This document shows positions 10,372-23,382 of a stretch of 64,000 bases of DNA, one piece after another. Source of the DNA: Gimibacter soli (GTDB taxonomy: Bacteria; Pseudomonadota; Alphaproteobacteria; Sphingomonadales; Kordiimonadaceae). Position numbers and translations under genes: made by a program. The DNA is taken from contig NZ_CP116805.1 of NCBI RefSeq assembly GCF_028463845.1, positions 372,001-436,000 on the forward strand, read 5' to 3'. Numbering within the stretch: position 1 is the first letter of the stretch; every line of letters starts with the position of its first letter. The notes beneath the pieces are model-generated. The model was not told the origin of the DNA. It saw only the letters and a list, made by a program, of their open reading frames with translations, and ran no database searches.

Positions 10372-12372
10372 ATGAGCGATTTTACCTCGCTGGGCCTGGC
10401 TGCGCCTTTGCTGCGCGCCGTGGAAGCCCAGGGTTACACCACTCCGACCGCCATTCAGACCGAAACCATTCCGGCCCTGATGGAAGGCCGCGACCTGATC
10501 GGTATTGCCGAAACCGGCGGCGGCAAGACCGCTGCATTCGTACTGCCGCTTCTTGAGAAGCTGGTTGCCGAAGACAAGCGCGCCATGCGCATGATGCCGC
10601 GCGCGCTGATCCTTGCGCCTACCCGCGAACTTGCCAAGCAGATCAACGATGCGATCCGCGACCTGGCCAAATTCGTCAAGATCCGCACCTGCGCCATCTA
10701 TGGCGGCGACAGCTACCGCACCCAGATCGCCTTCCTCGAGCGCGGCGTCGACATCCTTGTCGCGACCCCCGGCCGCCTGATCGACCATATGAAGCGCGGC
10801 ACCGTGTGGCTCGATGACTGCCACACCTTCATTCTCGATGAAGCCGACCGCATGCTCGACATGGGCTTCCTTGATGACGTGCGTGCCGTTGCCGGCAAGA
10901 TGCCGCAGGAACACCAGGCCGTCATGTTCTCGGCCACCATGTCGGACGAAATCCGTGCGCTGACCGAAAGCCTCCTCGAAAACCCGCATGAAGTATCGAT
11001 CGAGCGCACCACGCTGGTGGCAGACGCTGTCGAACACCGCGCGCTCTTCACCACCAAGGGCGACAAGCCGAAGCTGCTGCTTCACCTCATCGACCGAGAA
11101 GAAGCAAGCCGCGTGATCGTGTTCGTGCGTACCAAGGCGCAGGCTGACGAGATCGCCGATTTCCTGAACGACAACGACTTCGCGGCGGATTCGCTGCATG
11201 GTGACAAGAAACAGCGCGAGCGCGAGCGCACCATCCGTTCGTTCAAGACCGACCGCTTCTCCTATCTTGTGGCCACCGACGTTGCAGCCCGCGGGCTGGA
11301 CGTGAAGGACGTGACCCATGTGATCAACATGGACACCCCGATCGACCCCGAAGCCTATGTTCACCGCGTTGGCCGTACTGGTCGTGGCGGCGCCTCGGGC
11401 AAGGCCTTCACCATGGTTGACCGTGGCGAGTTCGGCCTGCTGCGTGCGATCGAACGCCTGATCGGTGCAACGCTTGAAACCGATAGCGATCACCCGTTCG
11501 AGCTGGTCATCGACAAGTCGAAAGGCCCCAAGAAAAGCTTCAAGAAAGACGGCTACAAGCGCGACGGTTTCCGCAAGGATGGCCCGCGCCGCGACTTCAA
11601 ACCGCGCGGTGACCGTTTTGGCGGCGAAAAGCGCGAGTACAAGCCGCGTGAAGACCGCTTCGGTGGCGAAAAGCGTGAATGGAAGCCGCGCGAAGATCGC
11701 GACGAAGGCCAGAAGCGCGAGTGGAAGCCCCGCGAAGACCGTTTTGGCGGCGAGAAACGCGAGTGGAAACCGCGTGAGGACCGCTTCGAAGGAGGCAAAC
11801 GCGACTTCAAACCCCGCGAGGACCGCTTTGACGGCGAGAAGAAGCCTTACCAACGCCGTGAAGACGGTTTTGAAGGCGGTAAACGCCCGTTCAAGGACCG
11901 CGAAGACCGTTTCGGCGGTGAAAAGCGCGAGTTCCGTGGCCGTGACGACCGCAATGGCGGCGAAAAACGCGAATACCGCAAGCGTGATGACCGCGATGGC
12001 GGTGAAAAGCGTGAGTGGAAGCCCCGCGAAGACCGCTTCAGCGGCGAGAAGCGCGATTTCAAACCCCGCGGCGAGCGTTCGTTCGACAAGCGCGACGGTG
12101 AGAAACGCGGCTTTGGCAAGCGTGAGGGTGGCTTCGAAAAACGCGAAGGCGGTTTCGAGAAGCGCGAGCGCGGTGAGCGCACCGAGCGTCCGGCCCGCGT
12201 AATGTCGGATGCCGAATTCCGCGCCAAGCCGCGCGGCAACGGTGCCGAGCGCCGTGCCGAGCGTGACGCTGCCAAGGCGAAGGGCGCACCGACCCGTCGC
12301 AAGGCTGCTCCGGCGAAAGCCGATTTTGCCAAGAAGGGCGGTTACGCGCCCCTGAAACGCCGCGCCGGCTGA
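10372..12372 (+). CDS. DEAD-box RNA helicase with repetitive basic tail
   Basis: The 666-residue product is an ATP-dependent RNA helicase of the RhlE/DeaD class, likely acting in ribosome assembly, mRNA decay or cold adaptation. Domain 1 has the Q motif (GYTTPTAIQTETIPAL), motif I as AETGGGKT, PTRELAKQ, TPGRLID, DEAD in ILDEADRMLDMGF, and FSATM. Domain 2 has VIVFVRTKAQADE, ATDVAARGLDV and HRVGRTGRGG. Motif I has Gly where most family members have Ser or Thr (TGSGKT). From about residue 407 the protein becomes a highly charged tail built of 14-residue repeats and ends in an Ala/Lys/Arg-rich stretch, a likely RNA-binding extension. A 250-base leader precedes the gene. Confidence 0.93.
   Translation: MSDFTSLGLAAPLLRAVEAQGYTTPTAIQTETIPALMEGRDLIGIAETGGGKTAAFVLPLLEKLVAEDKRAMRMMPRALILAPTRELAKQINDAIRDLAKFVKIRTCAIYGGDSYRTQIAFLERGVDILVATPGRLIDHMKRGTVWLDDCHTFILDEADRMLDMGFLDDVRAVAGKMPQEHQAVMFSATMSDEIRALTESLLENPHEVSIERTTLVADAVEHRALFTTKGDKPKLLLHLIDREEASRVIVFVRTKAQADEIADFLNDNDFAADSLHGDKKQRERERTIRSFKTDRFSYLVATDVAARGLDVKDVTHVINMDTPIDPEAYVHRVGRTGRGGASGKAFTMVDRGEFGLLRAIERLIGATLETDSDHPFELVIDKSKGPKKSFKKDGYKRDGFRKDGPRRDFKPRGDRFGGEKREYKPREDRFGGEKREWKPREDRDEGQKREWKPREDRFGGEKREWKPREDRFEGGKRDFKPREDRFDGEKKPYQRREDGFEGGKRPFKDREDRFGGEKREFRGRDDRNGGEKREYRKRDDRDGGEKREWKPREDRFSGEKRDFKPRGERSFDKRDGEKRGFGKREGGFEKREGGFEKRERGERTERPARVMSDAEFRAKPRGNGAERRAERDAAKAKGAPTRRKAAPAKADFAKKGGYAPLKRRAG
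11590..12093 (+). repeat. 42-bp (14-residue) in-frame tandem repeats in the helicase tail
   Basis: Eleven clear units and one degenerate unit follow the pattern R-[ED]-[WFY]-K-P-R-E-D-R-F-x-G-E-K, starting at residue 407. Units diverge at several positions and in codon use, so the array is old rather than freshly expanded. Two shorter units of the GGFEKRE type follow at about 12120-12165. Confidence 0.9.
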
Positions 12373-12402
12373 GTGCCCTAACAGACCTCAGCTATCGAGC
12401 GC

Positions 12403-12449
12403 GCGACAAAGGCGCCCCGGTCACCTGACCGCGGGCGCCTTTGTCGCGT
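12403..12449. terminator. Perfect 15-bp hairpin between convergent genes
   Basis: GCGACAAAGGCGCCC at 12403-12417 is exactly complementary to 12433-12447, with a 15-base loop. It lies 30 bases after the helicase stop and includes the last codons of the convergent small gene. Only two T residues follow, so it is a strong hairpin with a weak U tract. Confidence 0.6.
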
Positions 12450-12744
12450 TGGCCGCCGTTCCGGGGAGCAGATCGAACTTCGCCCCAAAGAGCGGCGATC
12501 GGAAAATACCAACGCGAACGTCGTACCCCGGCTTCACAAAGAAGGGCACCAGCGTCTCGATCACCCGTTCTTCGCCGTTATCGAACCGCACCTTGATGGC
12601 GCGCAGGCCGCGGGCGTCCAGATCCTCTGTCGAGACAACAACAGCATGGATCACCATCGTGGGCTCCGTCGGCACCCGGCTGCCCCAGTAAACAACCGCC
12701 CCAAGGGCCGCGAGCACCAGCATCGCAATCTGCAATTTCTTCAT
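12421..12744 (-). CDS. Small membrane-anchored protein of unknown function
   Basis: The 107-residue product has one N-terminal hydrophobic segment (about residues 5-20, MLVLAALGAVVYWG) that would act as a signal anchor. A short soluble beta-rich domain follows (AIKVRFDNGEERVIETLVPFF, then KPGYDVRVGIF). I do not recognise the family. Its ATG overlaps the queG stop (ATGA), so the two are probably translated together. Its C-terminal codons fall within the hairpin that separates it from the helicase gene. Confidence 0.6.
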   Translation of the reverse strand: MKKLQIAMLVLAALGAVVYWGSRVPTEPTMVIHAVVVSTEDLDARGLRAIKVRFDNGEERVIETLVPFFVKPGYDVRVGIFRSPLFGAKFDLLPGTAANATKAPAVR

Positions 12745-13805
12745 GAGTTTTCCCCCTCCAGTTCCTTCACTGCCCAGCGGGCGGCATCCGCCACCACTTC
12801 CGCCGGGTCATTTTCCAACTCTTTGGCCTTCGGCAGCAGGCTTGCGTCCCCCGAATTACCGGCGGCGACCAGCACGTTCCGGACGAACCTGTCGCGCCCG
12901 ATCCGTTTGATCGGGCTGCCGGCAAACACCTGCCGGAAGCCAGCGTCATCAAGCTCGATAAGGTCCGCGAGGCGCGGGGCGGCCAGTTCCACCCGCGCGT
13001 GATAGCCCGCCTCGCGCGCCACACTTGCAAACTTGTTCCAGGGGCAGGCGGCAAGGCAATCGTCGCAGCCATAGATGCGGTTGCCCATCGCCTTTCTGAA
13101 TTCTTCCGGGATCGGTCCCTTGTGTTCGATCGTCAGGTAGCTGATGCAGCGCCGCGCATCGATCTTGCCCGGCGCCGTGAAGGCTTCCGTCGGGCAGGCC
13201 TCAAGGCAGGCCGTGCAGGCGCCGCAGTGATCCTTGTGGGGTGTGTCTTCGCCGAGCATCATATCGGTGAGGATGGCGCCGAGGAAAAGCCAACTGCCAA
13301 ACTCACGCGAGACAAGATTTGTGTGCTTGCCCTGCCAGCCGAGCCCGGCCTGCGCCGCCAGCGGCTTTTCAGCCACCGGGGCGGTGTCCACAAACACCTT
13401 GAGCCCGCAGCCATAGCGTTCCCCCATCCAGCGGCCGAGTGCTTTCAGGCGGCTTTTGACGATATCATGGTAATCCTTACCCCGCGCATAGACCGAGATA
13501 TTGCCGTGGGTTGGATGATCGAGCAGCGTTCGCGGATCGGTCTTCGGGGCATAATTCATGGCGAGCATCACGGCCCCCTTCGCCCCGTCCCAAAGGTTTG
13601 CGGGCGTCAGCCGTTCCTCGATCCTGTCCTTCAGCCAGTCCATGCTGCCCTGGCGGCCATCGGCCACGAAGGCCAGGAGCCCTTCGCGCACCGCAGCCGT
13701 GGTTTCTGCGCGGGTGAAACCAACGGCATCAAAGCCGAGAGACTTCGCCTGCACGATGATTTCGGACCGGACGACTTCTGGCGATATGTCAACCGCCCGA
13801 GGCAC
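12741..13805 (-). CDS. queG: Epoxyqueuosine reductase
   Basis: The 354-residue product carries out the last step of queuosine synthesis, reducing epoxyqueuosine to queuosine at the wobble base of tRNA. It uses cobalamin and two [4Fe-4S] clusters. The N-terminal cobalamin-binding domain includes VMLAMNYAP. The ferredoxin-like clusters are seen as DHCGACTACLEACPTEAF and CDDCLAACPWNKFA. The C-terminal part has a HEAT-like repeat. The gene starts at GTG, directly abutting the stop of the upstream glutathione transferase gene with no intervening base, so translation is probably coupled. The cobalamin dependence fits the presence of cobS-cobT in the same window. Confidence 0.95.
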   Translation of the reverse strand: MPRAVDISPEVVRSEIIVQAKSLGFDAVGFTRAETTAAVREGLLAFVADGRQGSMDWLKDRIEERLTPANLWDGAKGAVMLAMNYAPKTDPRTLLDHPTHGNISVYARGKDYHDIVKSRLKALGRWMGERYGCGLKVFVDTAPVAEKPLAAQAGLGWQGKHTNLVSREFGSWLFLGAILTDMMLGEDTPHKDHCGACTACLEACPTEAFTAPGKIDARRCISYLTIEHKGPIPEEFRKAMGNRIYGCDDCLAACPWNKFASVAREAGYHARVELAAPRLADLIELDDAGFRQVFAGSPIKRIGRDRFVRNVLVAAGNSGDASLLPKAKELENDPAEVVADAARWAVKELEGENS

Positions 13806-14474
13806 TTAGAAATCCAATTGGTCGTAATGTTTGGGGGGCAGGATACCACCGACCCGGTCGGACAGGAGCGTGCGCACAGCGCGGCGGCCTTTCACACGCA
13901 TGTACCAGTCTTTGGCTTCGGGCCAGTCTTCCCAGACGATGTCGCCGAAATAATCGATGACGCTGATATGCGCCACCGCCGCCGCGTCCGCCATCGAATA
14001 GCGGTTGCCGGCCAGATAATGGCGGCGCTCGGCCAGATGGCCGATGTAGCGCATGTGGATTTTCAGGTTATGCGAGGCGCAGCGGATGGCTTCGCTGTCG
14101 GGTTCCCCCATGCCGAGGAAACGCTTGTTCAGCTTTTCCTGCACGGTGAGGCGCGTCACCTCGGTCCCGAGCTTGGTATGGAACCAGCCGGTCAGGCGGC
14201 GCATCTCGGCGCGTTCCTCGGCGGTGCCATCCAGAAGGGTCGGCGACGGGACCGATTCTTCCAGATATTCGGCAATCGCCATGGTGCCGGCGAGTGTCGC
14301 GCCATTATCAAGGACAAGCACCGGCACCTCGCCCGCAGGATTGAGCTGCAGGAAAGCGGGACGGCGCTCCCAATCCTTCTCGAGGCGGAGTTCAAAATCG
14401 ATCCGCTTCTCGGCAAGCATCAGGCGGATGAAGCGGGCGGCAGGGCTTAGCCAATGGTGATACAGGACAGGCAT
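13806..14474 (-). CDS. Glutathione S-transferase family protein
   Basis: The 222-residue product has an N-terminal thioredoxin-fold domain (LYHHWLSPAARFIRLMLAEKR, then the cis-proline region GEVPVLVLDNGATLAGTMAIAEYLE) and an all-helical C-terminal domain with YSMADAAAVAHISVIDYFG. That last segment is the typical N-capping/hydrophobic-staple region. The start at 14474 is supported by GAAGGGC seven bases upstream; further ATGs upstream lie within the gltB terminator. Substrate specificity cannot be told. It is the first gene of a tight GST-queG-small-protein unit. Confidence 0.88.
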   Translation of the reverse strand: MPVLYHHWLSPAARFIRLMLAEKRIDFELRLEKDWERRPAFLQLNPAGEVPVLVLDNGATLAGTMAIAEYLEESVPSPTLLDGTAEERAEMRRLTGWFHTKLGTEVTRLTVQEKLNKRFLGMGEPDSEAIRCASHNLKIHMRYIGHLAERRHYLAGNRYSMADAAAVAHISVIDYFGDIVWEDWPEAKDWYMRVKGRRAVRTLLSDRVGGILPPKHYDQLDF

Positions 14475-14493
14475 AACGCCCTTCATATCGCAT

Positions 14494-14526
14494 GAAAAAA
14501 AGGCCGCCAATCGGAATCGGCGGCCT
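14494..14526 (-). terminator. Rho-independent terminator after gltB
   Basis: Read on the minus strand, AGGCCGCC (14526-14519) pairs with GGCGGCCT (14508-14501) around a 10-base loop and is followed by seven T residues (14500-14494). It ends the gltD-gltB transcript just before the GST start. Confidence 0.93.
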
Positions 14527-14560
14527 CAAGTGGGGGACTAGAAAAGGATTGGCCCGATCA

Positions 14561-19075
<4,515 letters not shown>

Positions 19076-19090
19076 TGTCTTCTGTCCTCA

Positions 19091-20530
19091 TCACTCGGCA
19101 GCAACGGCGGCGGCTTTCGCCTGCTCGCGCAGATAGGTCTTCATGGCAGTAGCAGCATCGCGCCCGTCGCGGATCGCCCACACAACGAGCGAGGCACCGC
19201 GTACGATATCGCCAGCGGCAAACACGCCCGGCAGGCTCGTCATCATGCTGCGCTGGTCAACCGTGACCGTACCCCAGCGGGTGACGCGCAGTTCGGGCGC
19301 ACCAAACAGGCTCGGCAGGTCTTCGGGCTCGAAGCCAAGCGCCAGGATCGCGAGATCGCAGTCCACATTGAAGCTTTCATTCGGCACACGCTCGGGTGCC
19401 GAGCGACCGGTGGCATCGGGCGCACCAAGGCGCATCTTGTAGGCGCGCACGGCTTCTACCTTGTCCGAACCTGTGAAGGCCTCGGGGCCAGTCAACCACA
19501 CAAACTCGACGCCTTCTTCCTCGGCATTCGCCACTTCGCGGGCCGAGCCCGGCATATTGTCGCGGTCACGGCGATAGAGGCATTTGACCGACTTTGCACC
19601 CTGGCGCACGGCGGTACGCACGCAGTCCATCGCGGTATCGCCGCCGCCGATGACAACAACATTCTTGCCTTCGGCGTTCAGCGAGCCATCGTCATAGGCT
19701 GCAACCTTGTCGCCCAGCCCGACTTTGTTGGACGCGATCAGATAATCAAGCGCCGGCACGATGTTCGACAAGCCCACTCCTGGCACCTTCAGCGCACGGG
19801 CACGGTACACACCGGTTGCCACCAGCAGCGCATCGTGACGGGCGCGAAGTTCGGAAAGGGTGGCATCGCGGCCAACCTCAAAATCCAGATGGAAGGTGAT
19901 ACCCGATTGTTCGAGCCGCCCGGTGCGGCGCGCCACAACATCCTTTTCAAGCTTGAAGCCGGGGATACCATAGATAAGGAGGCCGCCGGCGCGGTCGTGC
20001 CGGTCATAGATATGAACCTGATAGCCGGCCTTACGCAGCTCCTCGGCCGCCGCTAGCCCCGCCGGACCAGCGCCGATGATACCGACCGACTGGTCGCGCT
20101 CCACCGGCGGCTCGATCGGCTTGATCCAGCCCTGTTCCCACGCGTTATCGGTGATATAGCGCTCCACCGAACCGATGGTGACGGAATCGAAATCGGCCTC
20201 GATCACGCAATTGCCCTCGCAAAGGCGATCCTGCGGGCAGATACGGCCACAGATTTCAGGCATATTGTTGGTGGCGGACGCCACTTCATAGGCTTCCTGC
20301 AGCCGGTCCTCGGCCGTCAGGCGCAGCCAATCGGGGATATTGTTCCCCAAGGGGCAATGGATATGGCAATAGGGCACCCCGCACTGCGAGCAGCGGCTGG
20401 CCTGATCCTTGGCGCCGGCGGGTACGAACCTTTCATAGATTTCCCTGAAGTCACGCTTGCGGTCGTCCGCGGTGCGCTTTTCAGGCATCTGCTGGTCGAT
20501 CGTGACAAATTTGAGCATGTCTTCGGCCAT
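19091..20530 (-). CDS. gltD: Glutamate synthase (NADPH) small subunit
   Basis: The 479-residue product supplies electrons from NADPH through FAD to GltB. The N-terminal cluster-binding region has CSQCGVPYCHIHCPLGNN and CGRICPQDRLCEGNC. An FAD-binding fold follows (GIIGAGPAGLAAAEEL), then an NADPH-binding fold (VVVIGGGDTAMDCVRTA), and a C-terminal GVFAAGDIVRGASLV FAD contact. I chose the ATG at 20530 because AGAGGA lies about 10 bases upstream and the product then starts MAEDMLKFVTID. An upstream in-frame ATG at 20560 would add ten residues. A near-consensus promoter with an adjoining palindrome lies 130-180 bases upstream. Confidence 0.97.
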   Translation of the reverse strand: MAEDMLKFVTIDQQMPEKRTADDRKRDFREIYERFVPAGAKDQASRCSQCGVPYCHIHCPLGNNIPDWLRLTAEDRLQEAYEVASATNNMPEICGRICPQDRLCEGNCVIEADFDSVTIGSVERYITDNAWEQGWIKPIEPPVERDQSVGIIGAGPAGLAAAEELRKAGYQVHIYDRHDRAGGLLIYGIPGFKLEKDVVARRTGRLEQSGITFHLDFEVGRDATLSELRARHDALLVATGVYRARALKVPGVGLSNIVPALDYLIASNKVGLGDKVAAYDDGSLNAEGKNVVVIGGGDTAMDCVRTAVRQGAKSVKCLYRRDRDNMPGSAREVANAEEEGVEFVWLTGPEAFTGSDKVEAVRAYKMRLGAPDATGRSAPERVPNESFNVDCDLAILALGFEPEDLPSLFGAPELRVTRWGTVTVDQRSMMTSLPGVFAAGDIVRGASLVVWAIRDGRDAATAMKTYLREQAKAAAVAAE

Positions 20531-20657
20531 CGGGTCCGTTCCTCTGGTAGCAACCGTCATTAACAGGATTCGCGGCGCGTAATTTTATGTGCCTATGAAT
20601 CGGTGCGCCCGCACTATATGTTCAAAATTTCCAAAACTCACGCAAAAAATCAGCGAT

Positions 20658-20676
20658 AGGTCAAATATGTTGACCT
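20658..20676. promoter_or_regulatory. Palindrome at the predicted gltDB start site
   Basis: AGGTCAA (20658-20664) and TTGACCT (20670-20676) form a perfect 7-base inverted repeat with a 5-base spacer. It sits 5 to 23 bases downstream of the -10 box at 20681-20686, covering the expected +1, where a repressor would block transcription. The rest of 20531-20841 (311 bases) holds the gltD leader, the promoter and an AT-rich stretch before uppP, but no gene. Confidence 0.6.
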
Positions 20677-20680
20677 TATT

Positions 20681-20709
20681 ATTATAGCACACTCAGCACG
20701 CGCTGCCAA
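20681..20709 (-). promoter_or_regulatory. Sigma-70-type promoter of gltD-gltB
   Basis: On the minus strand, TTGGCA (20709-20704), a 17-base spacer and TATAAT (20686-20681) match consensus in 5 of 6 and 6 of 6 positions. The leader to the gltD ATG would be about 145 bases, long enough for regulation. Confidence 0.8.
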
Positions 20710-20841
20710 CCGACCCAAATACAAGTGTTTTTTAGTACCGAATTGCGACTATATTGAAAGATGCCCTCCAGCAAACGGCTTGCTATAAGGCGTTTGGGGC
20801 TGGCGCAGGGGGTGCCACCCGCAGCCGGGAGCCTTGTTCGC

Positions 20842-21672
20842 GTGACCATCCTGCATCTGATTCTCCTGTCGCTCGTCCAGGGCATCACCGAATTCCTGCC
20901 GATTTCCTCATCCGGTCACCTGATCCTGCTGCCGATCGTGACGGGGATGGAAGACCAGGGCCTTCTGATGGATGTCAGCGTGCATGTGGGCACGCTTGCA
21001 GCCGTCCTCCTCTATTTCCGGGAAGATACAAAAGGCCTGACGCTCGCGGCCCTTGGCGCCATCGGCATTGCCCCGGCCCGCCGCGCCATCGAGGGCACGC
21101 AGTATGCGAAGCTTTTCTGGGCGCTGGTCCTTGCCACCATCCCGACCGTGATCATCGGCGGCATCTTCGCGGTCAGTGGCATCGAGGAAGCCCTGCGCTC
21201 GGCAAGCGTCATCGCCGCCACCTCGATCCTTTTCGGCATCCTTCTTTACTGGGCCGACAAACGCGGCGGCACCCACCTTGATATGGCAGCGATGAAGCTG
21301 AAACCGGCGCTCATCATCGGTTTCGCGCAAGTGCTGGCGCTCATTCCCGGCACCAGCCGCGCCGGCATCACCATGACCGCCGCCCGTTACCTTGGTTTCA
21401 ACCGGGTTGATGCGGCGCGCTTCTCGATGCTTCTGTCGATCCCGACGATCCTTGCCGCCGGCACGCTTGGCGCCCTGAAGCTTGTGTCCGACGGCAATCC
21501 GCTCGCCCTCACCGATGCCGCCATCGGGGCCGGGCTATCGTGCCTTGCGGCCCTTGTCGCCATCCATTTCCTGATGCGCTGGCTGACCCACGCCACCATG
21601 ACGATCTTCGTCGCCTACCGCGTCGGCCTCGGCCTCGCGCTGTTTGCCATGATCGGCGCGGGCTGGCTTTAA
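20842..21672 (+). CDS. uppP: Undecaprenyl-diphosphatase (BacA type)
   Basis: The 276-residue membrane enzyme dephosphorylates undecaprenyl pyrophosphate to recycle the lipid carrier for peptidoglycan and other envelope polymers. The two catalytic motifs are present: EFLPISSSGHLIL near the N-terminus and PGTSRAGITMTAAR in the second half. Several hydrophobic helices fill the rest. I chose the GTG at 20842, which gives VTILHLILLSLVQGITEFLP and the standard family length. An ATG at 20761 would add 27 hydrophilic residues not usual in the family. GGGAG lies 10 bases before the GTG. Confidence 0.95.
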   Translation: MTILHLILLSLVQGITEFLPISSSGHLILLPIVTGMEDQGLLMDVSVHVGTLAAVLLYFREDTKGLTLAALGAIGIAPARRAIEGTQYAKLFWALVLATIPTVIIGGIFAVSGIEEALRSASVIAATSILFGILLYWADKRGGTHLDMAAMKLKPALIIGFAQVLALIPGTSRAGITMTAARYLGFNRVDAARFSMLLSIPTILAAGTLGALKLVSDGNPLALTDAAIGAGLSCLAALVAIHFLMRWLTHATMTIFVAYRVGLGLALFAMIGAGWL

Positions 21673-21744
21673 AAGAGGCAATTGCGCGCCCTTGCGGCTT
21701 GGATATAGTGATTGTCATCTGTGATTTCGTTTGGGGGAACTAGT

Positions 21745-22290
21745 ATGAAATCAAAGCATTACCTGACATTCGCCGCTGCCGCATTTTTCACCCTTCCGGC
21801 GCTTGCAGCGCCTGTCAGCGTCAGTGACGGCGCACTCGGCTTCGCAGTCAATTTCCCGGAAGCCCCGAAGAAAGAGGCCGCCGAGCCCTGTGACGGCATC
21901 GACGGTTGCACCTTCACGCGCTGGGAGATCAGCCGTTTTGACCGCGAAAAGGAAGATTGTTCCTTCAAGGTTACGGTAGGCCAGTTCGGCTTCCCGGCTG
22001 ATGGCCAGTTCGACAATCCCGTTGGGCTACTCAACTATACGGTCGAAAGCACCCTGCGCGAGGACACTGAAATCCTGAGCGAATCCGATCTTTCGTCGGG
22101 CCGCGTCTTCGGGCGCGAGGTATTGGCCAACAGTTCCTATGACTATTTTGGCCCTGCCCCGGCCTTGACCCGCCAGCATCTGAAGGTGCTGATCCGCGGC
22201 AACAAACTTTACATCGCTGAAGCCGAGTGCGACCGCAATGCACCCGCGGCAGAAGCACGGGCCTTCCTGTCGTCCTTCCGTCTTTACTAG
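21745..22290 (+). CDS. Secreted protein of unknown function
   Basis: The 181-residue product has a clear signal peptide (MKSKHYLTFAAAAFFTLPALAA, cleaved after ALA-A). The mature part contains NFPEAPKKE, a cysteine pair in EPCDGIDGCTF, another in EDCSF, and the end RGNKLYIAEAECDRN-APAAEARAFLSSFRLY. The pattern of a FP-x-P start and an F-x-SFRL end recurs in small exported bacterial proteins of unknown role. The four cysteines could form two disulfides in the periplasm. GGGGGAAC lies just before the ATG. It follows uppP by 72 bases on the same strand. Confidence 0.7.
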   Translation: MKSKHYLTFAAAAFFTLPALAAPVSVSDGALGFAVNFPEAPKKEAAEPCDGIDGCTFTRWEISRFDREKEDCSFKVTVGQFGFPADGQFDNPVGLLNYTVESTLREDTEILSESDLSSGRVFGREVLANSSYDYFGPAPALTRQHLKVLIRGNKLYIAEAECDRNAPAAEARAFLSSFRLY

Positions 22291-22294
22291 GCTA

Positions 22295-23245
22295 TCAGCC
22301 AAACTGCCCCATCGCCCGATACTGCGTCATATAGCGCGGCAGGATGCTGGCGATGGGTTGGGGCTCGATCCCGAGCGCCGCAAACCCTGCTGCCCCCTTG
22401 GCGACGACATTATCGACCGCCAGCAGCTTCAACTGGTCGCGGGTAAGCGGCGGGGTCGGCAGCCGCTCCAGAAAGAGCGCCTGCAGGCGGGCGAGCCCCA
22501 TGGGCACGGGGATGAGCGGCCGGTAAAGTCCCGTTTCCTCCATCATATGCGTCAGCATGGTGCGCATCGTCATCACCTCCGGGCCGCCCAGCTCGAAAGT
22601 CTTGCCTGCAACGGCAGCGTCACCCTTCAGGCCGCGGTCAAGCACCGCCGTGATGGCAGCCGCCACGTCCGTCACCACCACCGGCTGGAACCGGGTGCCA
22701 AGCCCCGGCAGCGGCAGGAACGGCAGCATCCGCGCCATGCGGGCAAACCGGTTGAAGAAACCGTCTTCCGGCCCGATCACAAGGCTCGGTCGCAGGATTG
22801 TAGCATTCGGAAAGGCGGCAAGGGCTTCCTGCTCCCCCCGCCATTTGGTGCGCGCGTAGCTCGACGGCGAATGGTCGTTCGCACCGATCGCCGACACATG
22901 GACAAAGGCCTTCGTGCCGGCCTCTGCCGCCGCACGTGCAATGATACCCGGTGCATCCGCCTGCACCCCTTCGAACCGCTGGTGGCCACTTTCATAGAGG
23001 ATACCGACAAGATTGACGGCCGCATCAGCACCGGCAAGCTCGCGGGCAACCAACGCCGGGCGGGTCACATTCGCCGCCACCAGATCGATCTGGCCAACAT
23101 CGCCGAGCGTTTTGAGGTAAAGCGCTGCATTGGGGTGGCGCACCGCCACCCGCACCCGCCACCCGGCCTCGGCCAGCCGTTCGACCAGATAGCGTCCGAT
23201 AAAGCCCGAGCCGCCAAACACAGTCACGCTTTTCTGCCGGTTCAT
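22295..23245 (-). CDS. Complex I NDUFA9-like NAD(P)-binding protein
   Basis: The 316-residue product is an atypical short-chain dehydrogenase/reductase. It has an N-terminal Rossmann motif [29 protein letters not shown], and [25 protein letters not shown], in which the Y-x-x-x-K pair is visible (YARTK). This set is typical of bacterial homologues of the mitochondrial complex I assembly subunit NDUFA9, common in alphaproteobacteria. Whether it touches complex I in bacteria is not shown by sequence. It converges with the preceding secreted-protein gene with only 4 bases between the stops. Confidence 0.85.
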   Translation of the reverse strand: MNRQKSVTVFGGSGFIGRYLVERLAEAGWRVRVAVRHPNAALYLKTLGDVGQIDLVAANVTRPALVARELAGADAAVNLVGILYESGHQRFEGVQADAPGIIARAAAEAGTKAFVHVSAIGANDHSPSSYARTKWRGEQEALAAFPNATILRPSLVIGPEDGFFNRFARMARMLPFLPLPGLGTRFQPVVVTDVAAAITAVLDRGLKGDAAVAGKTFELGGPEVMTMRTMLTHMMEETGLYRPLIPVPMGLARLQALFLERLPTPPLTRDQLKLLAVDNVVAKGAAGFAALGIEPQPIASILPRYMTQYRAMGQFG

Positions 23246-23332
23246 CCGCGCCTCCTTCGCTGCATCCGCTCATTATATACGCAAGTGCCGGCATATCGGA
23301 GTGTGACAGTGCAAAGATTTTACCACAGACGC

Positions 23333-23362
23333 TTGACACGCCCCCCTGAGGCACGCTACATC
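23333..23362 (+). promoter_or_regulatory. Promoter of tRNA-Leu
   Basis: TTGACA at 23333-23338, an 18-base spacer and TACATC at 23357-23362. Initiation would fall about 13 bases before the mature tRNA 5' end, as usual for tRNA genes. Confidence 0.65.
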
Positions 23363-23382
23363 CCCGCCACCAAATCACCTGT

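Noticed and set aside
10054-11853. A 599-codon minus-strand frame opposite the helicase, with repetitive sequence
   Set aside because: The repetition comes from the helicase tail read backwards; no start or family.
11590-12093. Tandem repeats considered as a CRISPR array
   Set aside because: Units are directly joined without unique spacers, are in frame and diverge between copies. They encode protein repeats.
11465-12202. Alternate plus-strand frame through the helicase repeats
   Set aside because: The 42-bp repeat keeps a second frame open by chance, giving a low-complexity Ala/Ser/Lys product.
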